Assembly (NCBI GenBank): GCA_018712145.1
Contig: DVHJ01000077.1
Location: 1-41,400, forward strand
DNA: 41,400 nucleotides
From: Candidatus Faecousia faecigallinarum
GTDB taxonomy: Bacteria; Bacillota; Clostridia; Oscillospirales; Oscillospiraceae
Direction of reading: 5' to 3'
Part shown: positions 32,819 through 41,400 of the stretch, piece after piece
Layout: each line of letters starts with the position of its first letter
Position numbering within the stretch: the stretch's first letter is position 1
Program-made: the position numbers and the translations under genes
The notes under the pieces: generated by a model
What the model was told of the DNA's origin: nothing
The model's database searches: none
What the model saw: the letters and a program-made list of their open reading frames with translations, nothing else

Positions 32819-34099
32819 ATGGAAACTTTACTCACCCTGGCGGTTGCGTTGATGGCAGGCCTGCTCTTAACCCGGCTGATTAAACGCTGGCGCCTGCCTG
32901 CGGTTACCGCTTATCTGGTAGCCGGCGTGCTCATCGGCCCCAACTGTCTGGGCTTGTTGGGTATCCGGGGCTTGGGTTTTCCCACATTTGACGATGTGGA
33001 ACAGTTTGGCCTCATTAGCGACGTAGCGTTGGGGTTCATCGCCTTTGCCATTGGCAATGAGTTCCGCCTGGCCCAGCTCCGGAAAACCGGCAAACAAGCG
33101 GCGGTGGTGGCGGTAATCCAAGCACTGACGGCCACGGTTTTTGTGGATGTGGTTCTGCTTTTGCTGCACCTTGTCCTAGGGGACCGGCTGCCGGTATCCA
33201 CCTGCATTGTCCTTGGGGCCGTGGCCACGGCGACGGCGCCGGCCGCCACCATTATGGTGGTCAATCAGTATAAGGCCAAAGGCCCCCTGACGGATATTCT
33301 GCTGCCCATTGTGGCCCTGGATGATGCGGTAGGCCTGGTGGTGTTCGCCATTTCTTTCGGCGCGGCAAAAACCATGACCTCCGGCAGCTTTAGTCCCCTG
33401 TCCGTTATTCTGAACCCCACGCTGGAAATTGTGGCTTCCCTGCTCTTAGGGGCTGCCCTAGGAGGGCTGTTTTCCCTGGTGGAGAAACTGTTTCATTCCA
33501 ATTCCAAGCGCCTGAGCGTAGCAGTGGCGTTTGTGGTATTGGCGGCGGCGCTGTCTAAAGTAGAGATCCCGCTGGGTGGAGAGGTTGCCCTGAGCTTTTC
33601 CCCCTTGCTGGTGTGCATGATGGTGGGCAGTATTTTCTGTAATGTTTGCGACTTCTCCCAGGAGATCATGTATAAAACGGACCGGTGGACGGCGCCTCTG
33701 TACGTGCTGTTTTTTGTCCTATCCGGTGCGGAGCTGGATCTGCGGGTGTTCAGCCAGGTGGCGGTTGTGGGCGTTGGCCTGGCCTATATCCTCTCCCGTT
33801 CTGCCGGAAAGATTACCGGGGCGTCCGCCGGCGCCAGACTGATGCATTGCCAGCCGACGGTCTGCAAGTATTTGGGCCTGACCTTGCTGCCCCAGGCGGG
33901 CGTGGCCCTGGGCATGTCCGTCACTGTGGCAGCCGGCTTGGGGGAGCAAGGGAAGATTATTCGGGATATTATTCTATTCTCAGTGCTGGTTTATGAACTG
34001 ATTGGCCCGATTTTGACCAAAATTGCCCTGACCAAAGCCGGGGAAATTCTCCCGCCCCAGGCGGATGGAACGCCGGCGGCGCCGGCGCAGGGCAGATGA
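32819..34099 (+). CDS. Cation:proton antiporter, CPA2 family
   Basis: This integral membrane exchanger probably moves Na+ or K+ against protons for pH and ion balance. The 426-residue protein has about 12 hydrophobic segments. The CPA core is readable as ATATAPAATIMVVNQY (136-151), the unwound-helix region, and the ion-binding pair Asp168-Asp169 in VALDDAVGL. The ATG at 32819 starts directly at the first helix. The frame runs back to 32702, but that extension overlaps the promoter and terminator. The ribosome site is weak (AAGGAAAG too far, GGA near). It has its own promoter and terminator and is not part of the operon upstream. Ion specificity cannot be read from the sequence. Confidence 0.88.
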   Translation: METLLTLAVALMAGLLLTRLIKRWRLPAVTAYLVAGVLIGPNCLGLLGIRGLGFPTFDDVEQFGLISDVALGFIAFAIGNEFRLAQLRKTGKQAAVVAVIQALTATVFVDVVLLLLHLVLGDRLPVSTCIVLGAVATATAPAATIMVVNQYKAKGPLTDILLPIVALDDAVGLVVFAISFGAAKTMTSGSFSPLSVILNPTLEIVASLLLGAALGGLFSLVEKLFHSNSKRLSVAVAFVVLAAALSKVEIPLGGEVALSFSPLLVCMMVGSIFCNVCDFSQEIMYKTDRWTAPLYVLFFVLSGAELDLRVFSQVAVVGVGLAYILSRSAGKITGASAGARLMHCQPTVCKYLGLTLLPQAGVALGMSVTVAAGLGEQGKIIRDIILFSVLVYELIGPILTKIALTKAGEILPPQADGTPAAPAQGR

Positions 34100-34138
34100 G
34101 TTTTGGGAGAACAGAACGCCTTGGGATGAAAAACTGTT

Positions 34139-34187
34139 CTGTCAGGAAGCCTTGCCGGTACCGGTAAGGCTTCCTGACAGATTTTTG
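34139..34187 (+). terminator. Strong intrinsic terminator after the antiporter gene
   Basis: A near-perfect stem of about 19 bp (34139-34157 with 34162-34180, one G-T pair) around GTAC is followed by ATTTTTG. Confidence 0.95.
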
Positions 34188-34229
34188 TGGCCATTTGGGG
34201 AAAGCCGGGGGAATTTCTTTCGTTTGGGC

Positions 34230-34258
34230 TTGCAAAAAGGCAAGAAAAATGGTAAAAT
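34230..34258 (+). promoter_or_regulatory. Sigma-A promoter of the miaB-mutS-mutL-miaA operon
   Basis: TTGCAA (34230-34235) and TAAAAT (34253-34258) are separated by 17 bases, 37 bases before the miaB start. Confidence 0.78.
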
Positions 34259-34294
34259 TCAATATTCAGAAAACCTTTCCTGGAGGTAACGTCT

Positions 34295-35707
34295 TTGAAC
34301 CAGAATCGGAAAACGCCGGTGGTGCCTCAGGCGGATTTGGCGGCGCAAGCCCAACTGTGCCACCGGATAGCGGAATACTGGCAGGCACAGGGCAGGGTGC
34401 CGGTGGCCTATGTGGAGACCTATGGCTGCCAACAGAACGAGGCCGATTCCCAGCAGATTCAGGGGATGTTGGCCCGGTGCGGCTATGTCTTCGGCCAGTC
34501 GGCCCAGGGGGCGGACCTGGTGGTGTTCAACACTTGCGCCATCCGGGAGCATGCCGAGCAGCGGGTATTTGGCAATTTGGGCGCGCTGACCCACACCAAG
34601 CGTAACCACCCCGCCCAGAAGATTCTGGTGTGCGGCTGTATGGCCGGCCGGCCGGAAGTGGTACAGCGGCTGCGGAAAAGTTATCCCCATGTGGACGGCG
34701 TGTTTTCCACCAGTCATCTGTGGCAGCTGCCGGAACTGCTCTGGCAGCTTCTGTCCACCGGGAAACGGGTCTTTTTTACCCAGGATGAGCCGGGGGCCAT
34801 TGCTGAAGGCTTGCCCATGCGCCGGGACAATCCGCTGAAGGCTTGGGTGTCGGTGATGTACGGCTGCAATAATTTCTGCTCGTATTGCATTGTCCCCTAC
34901 GTCCGGGGCAGGGAGAGGAGCCGGGAGCCAGAGGATATTCTGGCGGAGTGCCGGCAACTGGTGGCGCAGGGCTATCGGGATATCACGCTGTTGGGCCAGA
35001 ACGTCAACGCCTATGGCAAAGATTTGGGCCGGGGGATAGATTTTGCGGATCTGCTGACCCGGATTGGAGAAATCCCCGGGGATTTTCTCATTCGCTTTAT
35101 GACCAGCCATCCGAAAGATGCGGGGCCAAAGCTGTTTGCCGCCATGGCCTCCTCTCCCAAGATTGCCAAGCATCTGCACCTGCCGGTGCAGTGCGGTAGC
35201 GACCGGGTGCTCAAGGCCATGAACCGCCATTATGACCGGGAGAAATATCTGTCCCTGGTGGCTTGCGCCCGGGCATACATGCCGGATTTGGTGTTAACCT
35301 CGGATATTATCGTGGGCTTCCCCGGGGAGACCAGGGAAGAGTTTGACCAAACCCTGAGCTTGCTGGAGCAGGTGCGCTACGATGCCCTGTTTACATTTAT
35401 TTTCTCTCCCCGGCCGGGGACGCCGGCGGCCAATATGCCGGATCCGGTGAGCCGGGCGGAAAAAAACCAGTGGTTTGATCAGCTGTGCGCCCTGCAAAAC
35501 CGAATTTCCGAGGAAAAGCACCGGGCCTACGTGGGCAAGCGCCTGCGGGTTTTGGTGGACGGCCGGGAAGAGGGCTGCTTAACCGCCCGCACCCAAGGGG
35601 GGCGTCTGGTGCGCCTGCCGGATCATCCGGCGCTGATTGGCCGGTTTGTCCAGGTGGAAATTACCGGCTCCACCACGTGGAGCCTAACGGGTAAGCCGGT
35701 AGAATAA
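34295..35707 (+). CDS. miaB: tRNA-2-methylthio-N6-dimethylallyladenosine synthase
   Basis: This radical-SAM methylthiotransferase adds the 2-methylthio group to i6A at tRNA position 37. The 470-residue protein has the N-terminal MTTase domain with Cys45 (YGCQQNEAD), Cys81 (NTCAIREHAEQR) and Cys115 (CGCMAG) for one iron-sulfur cluster. The radical-SAM site CNNFCSYC (Cys191, Cys195, Cys198) binds the second, and a C-terminal TRAM domain covers about 400-465. The start is TTG at 34295, supported by TGGAGG at 34281-34286; the N-terminal extension of about 35 residues is usual in Clostridia. miaA, which makes its i6A substrate, lies four genes downstream in the same run. Confidence 0.96.
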   Translation: MNQNRKTPVVPQADLAAQAQLCHRIAEYWQAQGRVPVAYVETYGCQQNEADSQQIQGMLARCGYVFGQSAQGADLVVFNTCAIREHAEQRVFGNLGALTHTKRNHPAQKILVCGCMAGRPEVVQRLRKSYPHVDGVFSTSHLWQLPELLWQLLSTGKRVFFTQDEPGAIAEGLPMRRDNPLKAWVSVMYGCNNFCSYCIVPYVRGRERSREPEDILAECRQLVAQGYRDITLLGQNVNAYGKDLGRGIDFADLLTRIGEIPGDFLIRFMTSHPKDAGPKLFAAMASSPKIAKHLHLPVQCGSDRVLKAMNRHYDREKYLSLVACARAYMPDLVLTSDIIVGFPGETREEFDQTLSLLEQVRYDALFTFIFSPRPGTPAANMPDPVSRAEKNQWFDQLCALQNRISEEKHRAYVGKRLRVLVDGREEGCLTARTQGGRLVRLPDHPALIGRFVQVEITGSTTWSLTGKPVE

Positions 35708-35741
35708 GCGGCTGCCGGGAGATAGAAAGCGAGCGTGACAC

Positions 35742-38339
35742 ATGGCCACAGACCTGACCCCCATGATGCGGCAGTACATGCGGCTGAAAGAACAGAATAA
35801 AGATTGCCTGCTGTTTTTCCGCCTGGGGGATTTTTATGAAATGTTCAATGAGGACGCCAAGCTGGCGGCCAAGGAACTGGATCTCACCCTCACCACCCGG
35901 GACCGGGGGAAGGCGAAAGAAGATCAGACGCCCATGTGCGGCGTGCCATACCACTCTGCCGAAGCCTATATTGCCCGGCTGGTATCCAAAGGCTATAAGG
36001 TTGCCATTTGCGAGCAAACCGAGGATCCGGCCACGGCAAAGGGATTGGTTGACCGGGACGTCGTGCGCATTGTCACGCCTGGCGCGGTGACAGACAGCGC
36101 CATGCTGGATGAGCGCCGGAATAACTACATGGCTTGCCTGTACGAGGAAAACGGCGCCTACGGCCTGTGCTTCTGCGACGTATCCACCGGCGCCTTCCTG
36201 TCCACCGGCGCTCAGGGGCCGGAGGCCCCGGCCAGAATAGCTGGGGAACTGGGCCGGTTTTCCCCGGTGGAGGTAGTTTGCGGCGGCAAATATCCGGCGG
36301 AAATTGACAACCTTCTGACCCAGCGATTGGAATGCCGGGTGGATCAGGGTAAACCGGAGCTGTTTTCTGAGCCGGAGGCCGCTGCGTTGCTGGAGCGGCA
36401 TTTCGGCGCACCCCTGGCAGAATTGGGCATTGCCGGACAGGCGCAAGTGGTGATTGCCTGCGGCGCATTGCTGCAAACTTTGCTGGATCTGCAAAAAAAT
36501 GATTTGCCCCATATCCGCCGCCTGGAATACTATACCACCGGTAAGTTCATGGAGCTGGACATCACCGCCCGGCGCAACCTGGAGCTGACCCAGACTCTAC
36601 GGGACAAGTCCAAGCGGGGCAGCCTGTTGTGGGTGCTGGACAAGACGAAAACCGCCATGGGCGGCCGGCTTCTGCGGGCTTGGTTGGAAAAGCCGCTGTT
36701 GGACCCGGTGGAGATTGGCCGCCGCCATGGGGCGGTGGAGGCCATGGTGAATCATCCGGTGGTGCGGGGAGAGGTGGAGGCCGCCTTGCACACGGTGACG
36801 GATTTGGAGCGGACCATGACTCGAATTGTCACCGGCTCGGCCAATGCCCGGGATTTGCTGAGCCTGGCCCAGGGGCTGCGCCCTTTGCCGGAGCTGCGCA
36901 ACCAGCTGGAACAGCTAAATAGCCCCCTAATTGCCTGGATTTGCAGCCAGATGGATGACTTGCAAGATTGCTGCCAGCGGATTGAGCAAGTGATTGTGGA
37001 TGAGCCGCCCTTCAGCGTTCGGGAGGGCGGAATGATCCGCCCTGGTGCGGATGCAGAGATTGACCGGGTGCGGGACATTATGCACGGCGGCACAGAAACC
37101 ATTGCCGCCATTGAGAGCCGGGAGCGGGAGCGCACCGGTATCCGCACCTTGAAGGTGGGGTACAACCGGGTATTCGGTTATTACATTGAAATTTCTAAGT
37201 CTTTTCAAAATCAGGTGCCACAGGATTATATCCGCAAGCAGACCCTGACCGGGGGTGAGCGGTATATCACGCCGGAGTTGAAGGAGCTGGAATCGGCTGT
37301 TCTCAACGCGAAGGAGCAGATCACCCAGCTGGAATACCGGCTGTTTTGCAACCTGCGGGAGTTTGTGGCTAAGCAGGCCGCTCGGGTACAGGCAACCGCT
37401 GCAGCGGTGGCGGCGGCAGACGTATTGTATTCGCTGGCAGAAGTGGCTGCCCAGCAGGGCTACTGCCGGCCGGAAATGACCACGGATCTGGCCATTACCA
37501 TTCGCGGCGGCCGGCATCCTGTGGTCGAGCAAATGAGTAAGGATAACCTGTTTATTCCCAACGACACGGAACTAGGTGCCGGGGGGGCCCAGGTGGCCAT
37601 TATCACCGGCCCCAATATGGCGGGCAAATCCACCTATATGCGCCAGGTGGCGCTGATGGTGATTATGGCCCAAATGGGTTCCTTTGTCCCGGCCAAGTCT
37701 GCCCGCCTGGGCATTGTGGACCGGGTATTTACCCGGATCGGGGCCAGCGATGATTTGTCGGCGGGCCAGTCCACCTTTATGGTGGAGATGTCCGAAGTGG
37801 CCCAGATTTTACAGCATGCTACCGCCAGGAGTTTGCTGATTTTGGATGAAATCGGCCGGGGCACTTCTACGTTTGACGGCATGGCCATTGCCAGGGCGGT
37901 ATTGGAGTATGTTGCCAACCCCAAGAAGCTGGGGGCGAAGACCCTGTTTGCCACCCACTACCATGAGTTAACCGATTTGGCCAATCAGCTCCCGGGGGTA
38001 AAAAATTACAACATTGCCGTAAAGAAACGGGGAGACCAGATGATTTTCCTCCGGAAAATCGTTCCCGGGCCGGCGGACCAGTCCTACGGCGTGGAGGTGG
38101 CCGGGTTGGCGGGATTGCCTACTCCGGTGATTGCCCGGGCCAAGCAGCTGCTGGCCGACCTGGAGCAAGGGGTCCATCCGCCGGTAAAACCGGACCGGCA
38201 GCCGGCGGAGGATCAGGTTTCCATGGCGGACCTGGCCGCGCAGGCGGTGTGCCGGGAATTGGAAAAGGTGAATGTGGAAACCCTGACCCCCATCGAGGCC
38301 ATGAACGTACTGTTTAAATTGAAGCAAATGTTGAACTAG
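35742..38339 (+). CDS. mutS: DNA mismatch repair protein MutS
   Basis: This protein recognises mismatches and small loops in DNA and recruits MutL in an ATP-dependent way. The 865-residue length is normal. The mismatch-reading Phe-x-Glu motif is Phe31-Tyr-Glu33 in LGDFYEMF. The ATPase has Walker A GPNMAGKST (623-631), then the segment DDLSAGQSTFMVEM and Walker B LLILDEIGRGTSTFDG. The ATG at 35742 lies 35 bases after the miaB stop with only a weak GAG ribosome site, so coupling to miaB translation may help. All key residues are present, so the protein should be active. Confidence 0.97.
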   Translation: MATDLTPMMRQYMRLKEQNKDCLLFFRLGDFYEMFNEDAKLAAKELDLTLTTRDRGKAKEDQTPMCGVPYHSAEAYIARLVSKGYKVAICEQTEDPATAKGLVDRDVVRIVTPGAVTDSAMLDERRNNYMACLYEENGAYGLCFCDVSTGAFLSTGAQGPEAPARIAGELGRFSPVEVVCGGKYPAEIDNLLTQRLECRVDQGKPELFSEPEAAALLERHFGAPLAELGIAGQAQVVIACGALLQTLLDLQKNDLPHIRRLEYYTTGKFMELDITARRNLELTQTLRDKSKRGSLLWVLDKTKTAMGGRLLRAWLEKPLLDPVEIGRRHGAVEAMVNHPVVRGEVEAALHTVTDLERTMTRIVTGSANARDLLSLAQGLRPLPELRNQLEQLNSPLIAWICSQMDDLQDCCQRIEQVIVDEPPFSVREGGMIRPGADAEIDRVRDIMHGGTETIAAIESRERERTGIRTLKVGYNRVFGYYIEISKSFQNQVPQDYIRKQTLTGGERYITPELKELESAVLNAKEQITQLEYRLFCNLREFVAKQAARVQATAAAVAAADVLYSLAEVAAQQGYCRPEMTTDLAITIRGGRHPVVEQMSKDNLFIPNDTELGAGGAQVAIITGPNMAGKSTYMRQVALMVIMAQMGSFVPAKSARLGIVDRVFTRIGASDDLSAGQSTFMVEMSEVAQILQHATARSLLILDEIGRGTSTFDGMAIARAVLEYVANPKKLGAKTLFATHYHELTDLANQLPGVKNYNIAVKKRGDQMIFLRKIVPGPADQSYGVEVAGLAGLPTPVIARAKQLLADLEQGVHPPVKPDRQPAEDQVSMADLAAQAVCRELEKVNVETLTPIEAMNVLFKLKQMLN

Positions 38340-38349
38340 CGAGGTGCCC

Positions 38350-39060
38350 ATGAATAATTCCAAGCGCCTGTCCATTGCTATGCGCCGGCAGGAGATGGCT
38401 TTGGGCTGGCTCTATTTCCCCTTCTACTTGGTGTTTACCGGGCAGCTGCTGTCCATGGCTTTTTTGGCTCTGGGCTGGCCGGTGGATACGCCCCAGGGGA
38501 TGGCGCGGCTGAACGGCGGGTTTTACCTGGTGAATTTTTTGGTTGCCCTGGTGATTTTTCGCCGGTTTTTGGCTGCGTCCCTGGCGCAGGTGGGGCGGAA
38601 ATTCTGGGGCTTTGTCCAGGCGGTAATCCTGGGGCTGGCCATGTACTACTTGAGCAGCTTGGCGCTGACCGCCCTGAAAGACTGGCTGGCGCCCAATTTG
38701 CAGAATGTCAACGACGCCAACGTCGCCGGGATGATTGCGGCCCAATGGTGGATTATGTTGGCGGGTACGGTGCTGCTGGCTCCCCTGGCAGAGGAGTGCT
38801 TTATCCGTGGACTGATTTTTCAGGGATTACACCGGAAAAACCGGTGGGCGGCCTATGCCTTGTCCACCCTGGCTTTCTGTTGCCTGCACATTTATGGCTA
38901 TATCGGCGCCTATCCGCCCCTGACGCTGGTGCTGTGCGCGTTGGATTATGTTCCGGCCGGCATTGCGCTGGCTTGGTCCTATGAAAAAGCGGATACAATT
39001 TTTGCGCCAATTCTGATGCACTGTTTGATTAATGCCCTGGCCTTTCAGGCCTTGGGATAA
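38350..39060 (+). CDS. CPBP-family intramembrane metalloprotease
   Basis: This is a membrane-embedded protein of the CAAX-protease/bacteriocin-processing (Abi) family. The 236-residue protein has about six to seven hydrophobic helices. All three family motifs are intact: EECFIR (Glu148, Glu149, Arg153), FxxxH (Phe176, His180) and HxxxN (His224, Asn228), so it is probably catalytic. Its substrate is unknown. The ATG at 38350 follows GCGAGG; a GTG at 38344 is an alternative lying inside that site. It is inserted between mutS and mutL, which are often adjacent in Firmicutes, and appears co-transcribed, but a role in repair is not implied. Confidence 0.9.
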   Translation: MNNSKRLSIAMRRQEMALGWLYFPFYLVFTGQLLSMAFLALGWPVDTPQGMARLNGGFYLVNFLVALVIFRRFLAASLAQVGRKFWGFVQAVILGLAMYYLSSLALTALKDWLAPNLQNVNDANVAGMIAAQWWIMLAGTVLLAPLAEECFIRGLIFQGLHRKNRWAAYALSTLAFCCLHIYGYIGAYPPLTLVLCALDYVPAGIALAWSYEKADTIFAPILMHCLINALAFQALG

Positions 39061-39070
39061 GGAGAACGCT

Positions 39071-40981
39071 ATGCCCAAGATTATGCAGCTAACCCCTCAT
39101 GTGGCAAACCTCATCGCCGCCGGGGAAGTGGTGGAGCGGCCGGCCTCTGTGGCCAAGGAGCTGCTGGAAAACGCGGTGGATGCCGGCGCGGCAAAAGTGA
39201 CCGTGGAAGTGCGGGACGGGGGAATGACCTACCTACGGGTGACAGATGACGGCTGCGGCATGTCCCCGGAGGATGCGCCTACGGCCTTTCTCCGCCACGC
39301 CACCTCTAAGTTGCGGGAAGCGGAGGACTTGGCGGCCATTGGCACAATGGGCTTCCGGGGAGAGGCATTGGCGGCCATTGCCTCGGTTTCCCGGGTGGAT
39401 TTGCTCACCAAGCCCCATGGGGCGGTGGCTGGGGTCAGCCTGCACTTGGAGGCCGGCGCCGTCACCGAAACGGCGGAAGCCGGCTGCCCGGAGGGAACCA
39501 CCATCATTGTCCGGGATCTGTTTTTCAACACCCCCGCTCGGATGAAATTCATGAAGCAGGACAGCGTAGAGGCCGGCGCAGTGACAGCAGCAGTGCAGCG
39601 GCAGGCGCTGGCCCATCCCCAAGTGGCCTTTCGCCTGATCCGGGATGGCAAGCCTGTGCTGAATACCCCGGGAGATGGCAAGCTCCTGTCTGCTGTGGCG
39701 GGGATTTATGGCCGGGAGGCGGCGTCTCTGGTGCCGGTGGACGGTCAGTGGGACAAGCACCGGGTAACCGGTTTTGTCTCTCTTCCCTCCCAGGCCCGGC
39801 CCAGCCGGGCGCATCAGCTGTTTTTTGTCAACGGCAGGCCGGTGAAGTCCAAGCTGCTCCAAGGGGCGCTGGAGGAGGCTTACCGAAACCAGATGATGAC
39901 AGGTAGGTTCCCCGCCTGTGTGCTGCACCTGCAGCTGCCCCCTAACCGGGTGGATGTGAACGTCCATCCGGCGAAAACAGAAGTCAAGTTTTTGGCCGAG
40001 CGTGAGGTATTTGATTGCGTCCGGTATGGTGTGATGACCGCTCTGGAAAAAGCCCAAGACAGGCCGGAGCTGCGTTTGGAAAAAAAGGCGAAGGCCGAAG
40101 AAACTTTCCGCACCATGACGGCCCAGGAATACCGGCAGTTTGCCGCACAGCTCCATGAGGGGGCAAAGCCCAACCCCGAAAAAGCAGCCAACGCCTATCG
40201 GAATTTGGCCCAGCCGGTACGGTTACCGGAGGTGAAACCGATGCGCACGGTGCCTGCCTTGCCGGAACGGCACGTTCCAGTGCTTCGTGAGGGGGATGAG
40301 CAAACACCGGAAAAAGCGGAGAAGAAAGGAACCTCTGGGCTGAGCGCTGCGCAACCAGAGCCTGCGGCCCAGTCTACAGCGGCTGACCAAGTGAGTTTGC
40401 CCATGCCCGCTGTCCCAGCCTATACGGTTCAGGGGGAATTGTTTTCTACCTATATCATTGTACAGGGGGAACAGGAAGCGTATCTCATCGATAAGCATGC
40501 TGCCCACGAGCGGATATTGTTTGAACAATTCCGCGCCAGCCGTCAGGAAACCGCTGCCCAGAACCTGCTGGATGCCCAGGCCTGCCGTTTAGGGCCGGAA
40601 GGGGCGGCAGTAGTGCAGGAAAACGCTGGGCTTTTGGCAGAATTGGGCTATGGGTTTGAACCCTTTGGCGAGGGTACGGTGCTCCTGCGTCAGGCGCCGA
40701 TGGGCATGTCCCCGGAGCAGGCGGCAGATAGTCTGGCTGCGTTGGCTCAGGATTTGCTGGATGGCCGGCGGGAGGATCGGGACAGCCTGCGGGACCGGCT
40801 TCTGCACACCATGGCCTGCAAGGCGGCGGTGAAGGCCGGCTGGCACACCAGCCCGGCGGAGCGGGAGGCGCTGGTCAAGGCGGTGCTCAGCCGCCCGGAG
40901 CTGCAGCACTGCCCCCACGGCCGCCCGGTATGCGTCCGCCTGACCCGGCAGCAGCTGGAGCGGCAGTTCGGCCGGGCATAG
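39071..40981 (+). CDS. mutL: DNA mismatch repair endonuclease MutL
   Basis: MutL links mismatch recognition by MutS to strand incision. The 636-residue protein has an N-terminal GHKL ATPase with LLENAVDAG, TDDGCGM and GFRGEALAAI motifs. A variable linker covers about 340-450 and a C-terminal endonuclease domain follows. The metal motif is DKHAAHERILFE (474-485), with Lys in place of the common Gln. The associated ACKAAVKAG and CPHGRP (614-619) motifs are also present, so nicking activity is expected, as in organisms without MutH. The ATG at 39071 follows AAGGAG; the in-frame start at 39032 lies inside the protease gene and is rejected. Confidence 0.96.
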   Translation: MPKIMQLTPHVANLIAAGEVVERPASVAKELLENAVDAGAAKVTVEVRDGGMTYLRVTDDGCGMSPEDAPTAFLRHATSKLREAEDLAAIGTMGFRGEALAAIASVSRVDLLTKPHGAVAGVSLHLEAGAVTETAEAGCPEGTTIIVRDLFFNTPARMKFMKQDSVEAGAVTAAVQRQALAHPQVAFRLIRDGKPVLNTPGDGKLLSAVAGIYGREAASLVPVDGQWDKHRVTGFVSLPSQARPSRAHQLFFVNGRPVKSKLLQGALEEAYRNQMMTGRFPACVLHLQLPPNRVDVNVHPAKTEVKFLAEREVFDCVRYGVMTALEKAQDRPELRLEKKAKAEETFRTMTAQEYRQFAAQLHEGAKPNPEKAANAYRNLAQPVRLPEVKPMRTVPALPERHVPVLREGDEQTPEKAEKKGTSGLSAAQPEPAAQSTAADQVSLPMPAVPAYTVQGELFSTYIIVQGEQEAYLIDKHAAHERILFEQFRASRQETAAQNLLDAQACRLGPEGAAVVQENAGLLAELGYGFEPFGEGTVLLRQAPMGMSPEQAADSLAALAQDLLDGRREDRDSLRDRLLHTMACKAAVKAGWHTSPAEREALVKAVLSRPELQHCPHGRPVCVRLTRQQLERQFGRA

Positions 40982-40996
40982 CCGGGAGGGTTGGCA

Positions 40997-41400
<404 letters not shown>

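Overview
The window reads as chromosomal DNA of a GC-rich, anaerobic, Gram-positive Clostridia bacterium, most like the Oscillospiraceae/Ruminococcaceae gut lineages. Supporting signs are the Na+-pumping oxaloacetate decarboxylase with ATP-type PEP carboxykinase, strong AGGAGG ribosome sites, sigma-A promoters, S-layer-homology (SLH) surface proteins with C-x2-C repeats, and the Firmicutes order miaB-mutS-mutL-miaA. No rRNA, insertion sequence, phage gene or CRISPR array was seen. Family calls come from motif reading by eye; no database search was run.

Layout. (1) 192-5451, + strand: pckA, then an oxaloacetate decarboxylase operon with alpha, gamma, separate biotin carrier and beta Na+ pump genes, closed by a perfect-stem terminator. 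(2) 5736-8666, - strand: a Ca2+/Mn2+-type P-type ATPase whose leader matches a yybP-ykoY (Mn2+) riboswitch with its own promoter and an overlapping terminator. (3) 8877-9111, - strand: tRNA-Leu(UAG) with its promoter. (4) 9351-17701, + strand: an alpha-glucan module with a sugar-binding lipoprotein and two ABC permeases, preceded by a promoter overlapping a 22-bp perfect palindrome, then a LacI-type repressor, malQ and glgP. No transport ATPase gene is present, so one must be supplied from elsewhere.

(5) 17808-32707, + strand, is the most interesting region. A sigma-A promoter, a cobalamin riboswitch and an intrinsic terminator precede seven tightly packed genes: an SLH protein with a transcobalamin/intrinsic-factor C-terminal-like (DUF4430-like) domain; a membrane-anchored alpha/alpha-toroid protein with terpene-cyclase-like repeats; a Thr/Pro-rich anchored protein with a clear DUF4430 domain; a MoxR AAA+ ATPase; a DUF58 protein; a membrane transglutaminase-fold protein with Ser in place of the catalytic Cys; and a 1747-residue SLH protein with a PQQ-like beta-propeller. 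Animal intrinsic factor and transcobalamin join an alpha/alpha barrel to a DUF4430-type beta domain. Here the same two folds sit in adjacent genes under a B12 riboswitch. I infer a cell-surface corrinoid-capture system with its own MoxR/DUF58/transglutaminase assembly module. The third gene carries an apparent -1 frameshift at an A-run directly before an ATGA junction.

(6) 32755-41400, + strand: a CPA2-type cation/proton antiporter with its own promoter and terminator, then miaB, mutS, a CPBP intramembrane protease, mutL and the start of miaA, which runs off the window.
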